Assembly (NCBI RefSeq): GCF_029982035.1
Contig: NZ_CP104168.1
Location: 35,578 to 99,577, forward strand
Source: Megaera polyxenophila
GTDB lineage: Bacteria; Pseudomonadota; Alphaproteobacteria; Rickettsiales; Rickettsiaceae
Reading direction: 5' to 3'
Length of the DNA stretch: 64,000 bases
A program made the translations under genes and the position numbers. Positions 55,837-64,000 of this stretch are shown piece by piece (the stretch's first letter is position 1; every line of letters begins with the position of its first letter). The notes beneath the pieces were generated by a model. That model did no database searches. It worked only from the letters and a program-made list of their open reading frames with translations, and was not told the DNA's origin.

Positions 55837-57400
55837 TTATTTCTGAAACTTCGTCTGGGCAGTGTCTCTCTCTTTTCTGGTCTCATCCCATTAGTCTCTA
55901 TCCATTGCTTAACAAAAGAGTTAGGAGCTTGTACTCAATAGTTTTAGCCTGCTCATCAATGATAGGAACTAGCTTACTAAACCAGTTATTGTAAATATGA
56001 ATGCCGTATATTTCTCTCAGCTTCCTACTGATATCTCCCCAAATGCCTTGTTGTAATGTCGGCATGACGGGAGTTCCTTTTGTCCGCACCTCGTCATAGC
56101 CGTTTACTTGCCGACAAGTATTTTCTACTACATACTCCACGCTTTCTATGTTTACCTCTCCGCTAGAATAGATAGACTTAACCTGATTTAAAACTAAACC
56201 AGTTTCAAACTCGTTTAATTGGCAGTCGGCTCTTAAGTAAATTTTTACGATACCGCCTAATACCACAAAATCCTTAATGTTTGACAGTAGTACATAAGCT
56301 TTTAGAGACTCAAGAACATTGGAAATCCTTGCTTTTAGCTGGTTCTCAGGGCAAACATGGGTAATCGCCATTTGTTCCACTTCGGCTAAATATTGTTCTA
56401 GCTGCTTTGTTTTGTCTATTTCCCTTTGATTTATTGGAGTGATGTTTGCTTTTATGCGGAAGTTATCGTTACCCGTCTTAATGGCATCCCGCTTCTCGTA
56501 TTTTAGACATGTGCCGAAATACGCCATAAATTGAGCTTTCGAGCAAAACCTGTTATCCAGTCGTTTTGACATATTTAGGAGTATCTCATTCATCGCATTT
56601 AGCCTAAAGTCTCGCCCTGACAGGCTTTGCAACTTATCGCCGTCCTCCTTAGTTAGTGGGTAATGGTGCTTTAGGTCTTGAGGCTCTTTGTACTGGTTAA
56701 ACGATGCAATTTGCTTTACGCTCGAGTTAGTAGGTTTTTTCCGCTCGTTAGCAGGTCTAGTTTTTAGCTTAGTAGATTTCACAGGTTCTTTTGGAAGTTC
56801 TACTATTTGAGGTTCTGTATTTTTCCTCTTGTTTGATTTCTTGAGTATTTTGTGAAAGAGTAGATTCGTGCGCATGCACGTTAGATCTAATATATTCAAT
56901 ATCTTTATTTTCTATAGATGTATCAAAACTCGGCTTGATTGCTAGGTTTGAGGATTCGTCTCGCTTAATAACTTGAGCGGTAGAATTATCTTCTTTAGAT
57001 ACTATTTCGTCTTTGTAATCGCAAATTCGTAACTATGGCGATATGTTTTGTCAACAGTAATAGAATTATGGTAGGTAATATCTAGGACAGATTCTAATTG
57101 CTTTATGATATTACAATTTTGCCCTCTTTTACAAAAGGTAATTGTAGAAATATACTTATGATTAAGGATGACACGCTCGCCTTTTTTAGTTTTTGTATAA
57201 CGGGCGCTGAATATCTTTTTGCATCCTTACTTAAGTGCTTAGCTTTTTCACGGATAGCTTTCCTGTTAGCTCTCTTTATCTTATCCCAGTTAATATAACT
57301 CTTGATAACGGGCTTTCTCTTCCTTAAAGGAGTAAAGTTTGCATAGCTGGTCTTGGTTAATTTGAGCTTCCTGCTCTGTTCTTAATGCTACATTAGACAT
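55837..57400 (-). pseudogene. Plasmid replication initiator (rep 1), frameshifted mirror copy
   Basis: Starts at 57400 (MSNVALRTEQE) and retains a 333-codon central frame (56899-55898) with PQDLKHHYPLTKEDGDKL and NNWFSKLVP. It is broken near 57020 (GCGATTAC for GCGTATTAC), ~56820, ~56710 (KARIYR lost), and at the C-terminus where it enters the degraded block (TIEYKLLTLL for TIELQAPNSF). The left-arm gene is complete. Confidence 0.85.
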
Positions 57401-57658
57401 TTATGTTTGTTTTGTTAAATTCATTTTAAACTATTCACTTAACAAAAATAAACAAAAGGGGTTGACTAGTAAGAAATACTCTACTATTCTAACAACTACG
57501 TTTGTTTTTGTTAGTTAAATAAAAATAAACGGGTTGACGTATCACTCGATACATCGGGTTAATGTGCGAAAGTTTTTATTTGCGATCGGGGGATTTTAAA
57601 TAATAAGCTTTCTTAGTAATCGGTATGTGTTCTACATATGCTGTTTTTTCTTATGTTC
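57401..57658 (-). promoter_or_regulatory. Mirror of the rep-1 upstream repeat region
   Basis: Inverse copy of 9111-9368, including the A/C-rich repeat blocks and the GTATC-GAGT-GATAC-like palindrome (here with ACATCG in place of one base pattern). No gene. Confidence 0.45.
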
Positions 57659-57860
57659 TAGTATAGGAATTTCAAAATTTGTAACCAGAAAAATTGTTAA
57701 TCAAAACTTTGAAAATTCGTTTAATAAAATGTAGTTACAAGCCACAATATTAGAAATTATCAACACTTTTATAAAAATCTCTGCCAGAATCTATCTAAAA
57801 ATAGGTTCAGTTTTACAAATTATGTGGCTAAGACGTGAAAGAAGTGTTCGCCATAATGAT

Positions 57861-59040
57861 GTTATCTAGGCGTTGATAATAATTCATTGATTCTTATTAA
57901 TAACAATGGCGGAGATAAACCGTAATAAACTTGCCGCAGATTCATACATTTATTGCAATTATAGCAAAACAGAGGATCTATTTTAAAATTCAACCAAATC
58001 ATTAATCTCAACTAATGAGCTTAGTTTTCTTATGAACGATTTGATTAATTGCCTTAATATACGATAAGTGATAACGCCCCTAGTTCTATTAGATAAAAAA
58101 CCGTAATACCTAATCATTCGAAAATAACGATCTGGTATATGCATAATCAGACTAGCTATGAACTGCATCACGGGCATAGTTATGCGATCAATTGTAATTA
58201 TTATAGTGATCAAGAAATTTAAACGTTACCTGCTTTCCGTCGTAATTTTCTATTCTTGTCTCGGAAATAGGGGGCGTTTTATATACCGCCCTAAATATTC
58301 TATGTTGCGTTTATGATCATCCGATGGTTTTTTTGTAACAACATACCAACTGATTTCGTATAAACTACTCATCCAGTTATTAAAATTCTCAGCATTTTGA
58401 TATGCGGACGGCAACTTCAAATTACTTGAGATATATTGAAAGCGAAATAACTCAAGGACTCTATGTCTCCACATTTTTTTAATAGGTTCGGCAGGAAAAA
58501 ATAATTTTTGCCACTTGCCTTTGCTATTTATACCGCCGCAAGTAACCGATAAATGGATATGAACATTGCGTTTTAAATCTCTACCGAAAGTGTGTAAGGC
58601 AGTAAATATACCAACCACAAGATTTTTCTTTGTAGCTATCTCCTTAATAATTCCTGCTGCAATACCGGAAATCAATCCAAACAGATCACGATTGAGCCAA
58701 AATATCGGCCATAAAGAGTCCGGCATTGTAAATGTAATGTGCTGCCATCGTGTTTTTGGTAGAACATTGCTAGCCTTACTCACCCATTGATCCGTTTGTT
58801 TCTTACCACAACGAGAACAAAACCTACCTTTACAGCTGAATGCTACCGATTTATTGCGGTTACAATCACGGCAGCTATAACGTTTAAATCCTAAATATTT
58901 CGTTCCACACGATATAACTTTAGTGACGTTGAAAATAATGCCGTATCTTAGCTTGCCGTATTTTTTAGCGAAATCGAGACCAATTACCACGGTCTAGAAA
59001 AATATGTTTTATAGATATTCCTTTACCGACTATTTCCATA
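57861..59040 (-). pseudogene. IS91-family transposase, frameshifted
   Basis: Frames 58990-58250 and 58213-57983 correspond to the HUH and C-terminal parts. In addition to the two shared frameshifts there are small indels near 58077 and 58333 (KKP for LQKP). Confidence 0.75.
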
Positions 59041-59063
59041 AATTACTTATAGTTAATGTTTTC

Positions 59064-59318
59064 TTACCAAGGAATCTTTCTTCCTTTGCGTTCTAAAATC
59101 AAATTCTTTACAATCAGGGCAATAGTAAACAGAATTATACTTATGATTGGAGATATTTTTCGCAACATTATCCAGAAAGCCTTGGCTATTTCCTTATCTC
59201 CTTCGGAAAAAATCTTTTTGATCCTGCTGTAAGGAATTGCTTGCTCTTTAGAAATGGCCTTAAGAGTTTTTACCGCTAATTCATTGACCAAATGCTGCTC
59301 AGAGTGCAAGTTACTCAT
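59064..59318 (-). pseudogene. Small IS91-borne ORF, frameshift pair
   Basis: Same start as 7453 (SEQHLVNELAVKTLKAI), but one G is lost near 59150 and one A gained near 59096, so residues ~58-72 read PIISIILFTIALIVKN in place of PNHKYNSVYYCPDCK; the ends are unchanged. Compensating indels like this suggest base-calling noise. Confidence 0.6.
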
Positions 59319-59528
59319 AACTCAATTATATATTATCTTATGTATGTCTAACATTCAGTCTTTATAACTCAAGTTAAAACAAATCAAATACCAGTATTAT
59401 AATCCTCCATAAATATTTATCGGTCAAGAGTATCTTCTTTTAAGCTGCCACCGATAGGTGGCTTATCTTGTTTTGTTAATGTGTGTTACTGATGATAATT
59501 GTGAATCAAAGAAAGTCAATTCTTTTTA

Positions 59529-60114
59529 TGTAGTTAAGTGGGATAGGGTTAACACCCTCGCCTTTAGTCGAACACTTTAGTATTATAAGTTACTAGAGAA
59601 GAGGAGATGTAGCTTATGGAATATAGAAAAGGTTCGCACAGTATATATGATCTGAAGTACCATGTAGTATTTTGTACGAAATACAGATACAGAGTTCTAA
59701 CCGGACAAGTAGCTGATAGAACTAGAGAAATTATTAGAGAAATATGTGCAGCAAATTACATAGACATAGCAAGTGGCAGCATGAGTCCAGATCACATGCA
59801 TTTACTACTGTCGATACCCCCAAGTATTTCCGTATCAAAGGCAGTACAATACATTAAGGGAAAAAGCAGTCGGAAATTACTGCAAGAATTTGAATTACTG
59901 AGAAAACGCTACTGGGGTCAACATCTCTGGGCTAGGGGGTATTTTGTTGTTACGGTTGGTAATGTGAACTCAAATGAAGTGCAAAAATACATAGAGGAAC
60001 AAGAAATGCATCATAAGAGAGATGATTTTAAAATATCGGAGTTTTAGCGTTTACGCTTTTAATCCGCTTTGCAAGCGTTGACCAAACTACCGGCTTTAGC
60101 CGGTAGTAATTGAT
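59529..60114 (+). mobile_element. IS200-type element, lineage B, copy 9 (intact)
   Basis: Mirror of copy 2, 586 bp, after TTTTTA; right-end hairpin CTACCGGCTTTAGCCGGTAG is perfect. Confidence 0.88.
59616..60047 (+). CDS. tnpA: IS200-type transposase TnpA, lineage B (143 aa)
   Basis: Intact; Met sub-lineage DHMHLLL as at 2244, VQKYIEEQEMHHK at the C-terminus. Its left-arm partner carries a 1-bp deletion. Confidence 0.92.
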   Translation: MEYRKGSHSIYDLKYHVVFCTKYRYRVLTGQVADRTREIIREICAANYIDIASGSMSPDHMHLLLSIPPSISVSKAVQYIKGKSSRKLLQEFELLRKRYWGQHLWARGYFVVTVGNVNSNEVQKYIEEQEMHHKRDDFKISEF

Positions 60115-60294
60115 GCAATTCAATTGCTTTGAGTTTTTTTCTGATTCGTTTTGATTCAGTTTTGGCTTATGTAGTTTGTTGGTATTATTATTACCGGCTT
60201 TTACGTTAGTATTATCGACCTTAGGTAATTCACTTTTTGTCGTACCGTGTCCCTGCTAATTGTCGCAATTTGTTTTGTACCTCAGGAGATCACT
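60115..60294 (-). pseudogene. Mirror of the unknown low-complexity fragment
   Basis: Inverse of 6476-6657; reads LRQLAGT then a shifted GTTKSELPK because of one base difference (GTACCGTGTCC for CCGGGTGTCC region). Family unknown. Confidence 0.35.
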
Positions 60295-61038
60295 GGCTCT
60301 GTCGCATCTATATTTGAGGAATGTGTTTTTGAAGTAAAACTCAGATTGTGGACGTTATGCCGCCATTAACATTTTAAAATTCTCAAAAGCTTTTAAAGCC
60401 AAGCATTGGCTTAGTTCGCTTCTTAATAAATCTATGATCCTGCTCTATAATATTGTTGAGATATTGCACTTGACGCACCTCTATTTGCTTGTCTTCCGGC
60501 AAAACTTTATTGGCGCTATTAAGTGCGGATATATTGCTACCGCTTTTATCAATTGTTACTTTCTTTGGATGCTCATTATTCTTGAAAGCTTTGCGAAAAA
60601 ATGCTTTAGCAACCTCTGCGTCTCTATACTTTCTTAGTAAAAACTCTATGGTATTACCAAGTGAGTCTACTGCTCGGTATAAATAAACCCAACTTCCATT
60701 TACTTTAATATAAGTCTCATCCATTCTCCAGCTATTACCTACAGGCTTCTTATATTTTCTCACTCGCATGTCTATTAAGGACGCAAACTTTATGACCCAC
60801 CTTTGCAGCGTAGCGTGGTCTATTGTAGCACCCCTTATACCAGCTATTTCCTCTAAATCCCTATAGCTTAAAGAGAATCTACACTTCATATAAACAAATA
60901 ACATTATTATCTCTGGTGAAGAACAAAATCCTTTGAAATATTTGTGTAGTTTCGGGGAAATGTGAAAGGGTATTCTGATAATTTTTTAACTCAGTATATC
61001 TAATTTTAAAGCTTGCTGGCAACACGTGCGACAGAACC
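60295..61038 (-). mobile_element. IS6-family element, mirror of copy A
   Basis: Ends GGCTCTGTCGCA and TGCGACAGAACC; the transposase inside (60383-60904) has the same start loss and 3' deletion as the left-arm copy, plus one substitution (EVAKAF for EAAKAF). Confidence 0.83.
60383..60904 (-). pseudogene. IS6-family transposase, 3'-deleted mirror copy
   Basis: DETYIKVNG, TIDKSGSN and IIEQDHRFIK are present; the frame ends MLGFKSF through the same deletion as at 5866-6387. Confidence 0.85.
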
Positions 61039-61073
61039 TCATTTTATCCCCAAAGCAATACAAGCACGATCAG

Positions 61074-62248
61074 CTATTTTAATAGCAATTTTTTATCTTT
61101 GTTAAAAACTTGAGCTCCGACTATAAAAAATAATAGTAGACCAAAGCACATAACCAAAATAGTAGAACTAGCATTGCCGCGGTAAAAATAACCGGCAATT
61201 TGCAGACCAAGTGCAGTGGTAATTAATCTAGTAGATAAAATTAAAGCAGATATATGTGCTTTAGCTTCTGGTATAACTTCAAATGCCTCTGGCCATAACT
61301 TGTGTAATGGAAATACGGAACCTATGGCAAAAAGTTGCATGACGGCACTAAATATCAAAGCGTTGCGGGTATTACTAATTATTAGCACAATAGATACAAG
61401 CAGAAAAAGTACCAAGCAAGTTAAACTAAATATAAGACAGTTCTTGGCGCTGAATTTATTCAATAAGTAATTACTAGCAAGACTTAATACACCGAAAACG
61501 CTTAACATTACCGCTTGATATATCCCGAATTCTTCAAGCGAAGCCCCGAATCCTTCAATATAAATGATAGGTGCAATCCCTATGAATACCCAGTATGGTT
61601 GAGTTAAAAAACATATAGTTAAAATATAATAACATGCTTTTTTTAGATTTTAAAATATCTAAATACTTACTTGAAGTAGATGAGTAAACATGAGAACTAC
61701 TGGTTTTAGGAATAAATAGAAGGCTCAATATTAAGCATATGACACTTAAAACTAAAAGCGCTATAAAATTACCACGCCACTGAAAAAATAAATTTATATA
61801 ACTACCTATTATAGGTGCAGTAGCAATGGATAGAGTAATAGTGCCATTAATCATACTTAACATTTTTTTTGTTGATTTTCAGGAGCAACACTATCCGAAA
61901 CCAATAAATAGCACAATACCGATGGTCCTGAAATACCTACTCCCTGTAATAATCTGCCGAATAATAAACCTACATAGCTATTCGCACATACACAGATCCA
62001 CTGCCGATTATAAAGATTAACAGCCCCACTAAAATAACGGGTCTTCTTCCGTATTTATCGCCTAAATTGCCTACTATAAAAGTGGTAACGCAATGAGCCA
62101 TAAAATTTAAGCCGAGTAATAATTCAACCATAAATGGAGAGAGCGTAAACGCTTGCCGCAAATCCGGAAAGCTCGGAACTAGTATATCAATTTCAATGCC
62201 TGATAAAATCTCGATAATTAGGATGGTTATAAATTGTTTAGCGGACAT
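61074..62248 (-). pseudogene. Bcr/CflA-type MFS transporter, frameshifted mirror copy
   Basis: Starts at 62248 (MSAKQFITILIIEIL) like the intact gene but breaks near 61978 (GSG then SVYVRIAM) and 61650 (LKSKKSMLL for LKSKKACYY) through single-base indels. Segments resume as 61863-61555 and 61508-61074. The left-arm copy at 4525 is complete. Confidence 0.87.
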
Positions 62249-62327
62249 ACTCGTTAATACCGATCTTACTTAATGATAGTGAATAAAGTGATTTAGTTAA
62301 TACCGTAAGTTCTTATGTTGCCATAAA

Positions 62328-62922
62328 TCAACCACTTTCATCTGAGAGATGAAAGTTTGATCTTTGCGACTAGAAGTCGCTTATCAAGCTAAAGCTCATT
62401 CTAGCCTAATATTTGAAGTAAAGTCGGTCTCATGAGCGTCAGTGTGTTTGTTGATATATTCGTTAATCATATCATCTGTAACATTACCGCTAGTTGAACT
62501 GAAGTATCCTCTGCCCCATAAATGTCTACCCCAGTATTTCTTTTTTAGTATCGGAAATTCTTCCTGTATTCTTTTAGATGATCTTCCCTTAGCTTTCTGA
62601 ACAAATTCACTAATTTTAATATGCGGAGGAATATTTGCAAATATATGGACATGGTCGCTTGATACAACGCCATTTTCTATCTTTATACTCATTTCCTCAG
62701 CTACCTGTAACACTAGTTCCCGAACACGTTTTTTTATGTCGTAAGTAAGTACCTTATAGCGATATTTCGTTATCCATACTATATGATAACGATGATAAAA
62801 AACTGAATGTGATCTTTTGTTATAGTAAGTCATAGACTTATGATGCTACCGCATCATGGCGCATTAGACAAGCTAAAGCTTTTCCATCTGGAAGATGGAG
62901 GTTTTCACCACCAAAGGGACTA
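62328..62922 (-). mobile_element. IS200-type element, lineage A, copy 6 (intact)
   Basis: Mirror of copy 1 at 3851-4445, 595 bp, 3' of TTTA (CGGTTTA|TAGTCCC on its strand). Confidence 0.92.
62396..62833 (-). CDS. tnpA: IS200-type transposase TnpA, lineage A (145 aa)
   Basis: Intact, identical translation to the gene at 3940, HUH motif SSDHVHIF. Confidence 0.92.
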   Translation of the reverse strand: MTYYNKRSHSVFYHRYHIVWITKYRYKVLTYDIKKRVRELVLQVAEEMSIKIENGVVSSDHVHIFANIPPHIKISEFVQKAKGRSSKRIQEEFPILKKKYWGRHLWGRGYFSSTSGNVTDDMINEYINKHTDAHETDFTSNIRLE

Positions 62923-63045
62923 TAAACCGGTAGACCAGTAAAAATTAATCACAAACTTAAAAATAAATATATAAAAGCACTCGAAAGAAAAAGCCATATA
63001 CAAACTCCTAACGGGATTAAACTAGTGATCCATGGGATTCTATTC

Positions 63046-63571
63046 AATCTCTTTGGGTATATTCCCCGCCGCTTGCGGCGTAATATGGAGGAATGAGCAA
63101 ATATATACATAAAAGTCACAATGTGACCGTGTTGCTGTATCACATGGTATGTCTGGCAAAATATCGCCGAGTGGTATTTGATGTATCAGTCGACCAAGTA
63201 TTACGAGAAGTATGTTTAGATATAGATAAGAGATATCAGATAAAATTTTTAGAAATAGGAACTGACGAGGATCATGTGCATTTTTTAGTACAATCCGTAC
63301 CAACCTATAGCGTAACAAAAATAGTAACGACAATTAAAAGTGTTACGGCTCGTCAAATATTCTGACTATGCCCATATGTAAAGAAACAATTATGGGGTGG
63401 AGAATTTTGGACTGATGGATATTTTACGAGTACAGTAGGTAAGCATGGAAATGAGAATATGATAGGAAAATACGTAAAAAATCAAGGCAAGGAATATAAG
63501 AAGCTGCATGAGGATCACCAGTTAGCTTTCTTCTAAAATACCCAGCTGCTTGCGGCGGGGATTTCTTTTAT
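63046..63571 (+). mobile_element. IS200-type element, lineage C, copy 3
   Basis: Mirror of copy 1 (3203-3727), with hairpins CCGCCGCTTGCGGCG and CAGCTGCTTGCGGCGGGG. Confidence 0.78.
63093..63536 (+). pseudogene. IS200-type transposase TnpA, lineage C, nonsense-mutated
   Basis: Carries the same TGA after TARQIF as the left-arm copy; downstream codons continue to YKKLHEDHQLAFF. HUH motif DEDHVHFLVQ. Confidence 0.85.
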
Positions 63572-64000
63572 TTGGCTAATAATCTAACTGCGTGAGCACT
63601 GACATTATCTGACTTGATAGTTTGTCTGAGTTTAAGATTTTCCAGTATAAGTTCCTTTATTCTTTTTAACAAAAGACATCAGATGGCCATTATTACACGT
63701 TCCCTACCCTCAGGCTTAAAATAAGAAATTAGCGAAATAGTCTCTATAATGGATAGCTTATATTTTGTTGTACTTGGCATTTGTAACGATTATGTCTAGA
63801 TAAAGCCTAGAGTCATTACTTGGCAATTTGTATAAGTAAATTAGCAATGGTATCTAGTTCAATTTTGTTAATGGAAGGATTATTTAAACTATTAAACTCT
63901 TGTACCAAAGCAAATATCTTATCTATTTAACCTTTTTCAAGATAACTGTGCATTAATTCTCCTTCTGGCTCAAAGAATACCTTTTTTGTTATTTTGATGT
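63572..64000 (-). pseudogene. Mirror of the two unknown remnants at 2770-3204
   Basis: Inverse of the left-arm segment, including the stop-split MPSTTKYKLSIIETISL frame and KVFFEPEGELMHSYL at the window edge. The inverted duplication therefore reaches, and probably passes, base 64000. Confidence 0.4.

Larger units (their letters stand above)
50510..55880. other. Block of the right arm with dense indels relative to the left arm
   Basis: Compared with left-arm 10880-16460, this ~5.4-kb block shows many small indels and substitutions per 100 bases across genes, IS elements and spacers alike, while sequence on both sides matches the left arm with only occasional single-base differences. Uniform damage with sharp borders suggests uncorrected long-read sequence rather than selection-free decay. 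Confidence 0.75.
57659..59472 (-). mobile_element. IS91-family element, right-arm copy
   Basis: Mirror of 7299-9110, complete with the GCCACC-GATA-GGTGGC hairpin at its end near 59450 and TAGTATAGGAATTT at the other. Several single-base indels distinguish it from the left copy. Confidence 0.87.
44667..64000 (-). repeat. Right arm of the inverted duplication (continues past window)
   Basis: Mirror of 2772-22306. It differs by a block of dense indels (50510-55880), scattered single-base indels, and IS200-A located in ritB instead of ritA. Confidence 0.92.

Noticed and set aside
50510..55880. Genuine pseudogenisation of a plasmid segment
   Set aside because: Damage is uniform over coding, IS and spacer DNA with sharp borders while adjacent sequence is intact; sequence quality is the simpler explanation, though it is not proven.
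2772..64000. Treating the inverted duplication as purely a fold-back read artefact
   Set aside because: The arms differ by unique IS200-A insertions with precise targets and by a loop-side IS91, which a fold-back of one molecule would not create. An assembly chimera of two variants is still possible.

Overview
The window is a low-GC, IS-saturated replicon that looks like a Rickettsia-type (Rickettsiaceae) plasmid or plasmid-derived region. The clues are two DnaA-N-like plasmid replication proteins, a Rpn nuclease, a DUF1640 protein, very large STAND/LRR effector-like genes and many decaying transposases. The exact species cannot be read from the sequence. No rRNA, tRNA or CRISPR array was seen.

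Layout. (1) 1-2176: unique flank with the start of a FAD-linked oxidoreductase, a LysE-type exporter and an acidic hypothetical protein. (2) 2772-22306: left arm of a ~19.5 kb inverted duplication. It carries gene debris, a Bcr/CflA-type MFS transporter, an IS91-like element, plasmid rep gene 1, a broken IS6, a Rpn nuclease, a broken DUF805 gene, an LRR effector candidate and a recombinase-in-trio (RIT) element bounded by IS66 remnants. (3) 22307-44666: loop. It holds IS5 fragments, a truncated group II intron, a 977-aa AAA-like/PD-(D/E)XK/Ulp1-like fusion, a methylase remnant, an intact IS5, a second rep module inside a 141-bp inverted repeat, and a 2536-aa NACHT protein with 21 near-identical 40-residue repeats. 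(4) 44667-64000: right arm, mirror image of the left and running off the window.

The two arms are not identical. Each RIT copy carries one IS200-like insertion, but in a different gene (ritA on the left, ritB on the right). Insertion therefore continued after duplication, or the assembly joins two plasmid variants. Between about 50510 and 55880 the right arm is peppered with indels and substitutions with abrupt edges, which looks more like unpolished sequence than natural decay.

Three IS200/IS605-type TnpA lineages (called A, B and C here) account for most interruptions. A and B both sit directly 3' of TTTA, and removing them in silico restores several broken reading frames. The likely functional cargo is the two Rep proteins, the MFS and LysE transporters, the Rpn nuclease, the LRR protein, the nuclease/protease fusion and the giant NACHT protein. 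The last two are the best candidates for an undescribed toxin, defence or host-interaction system.
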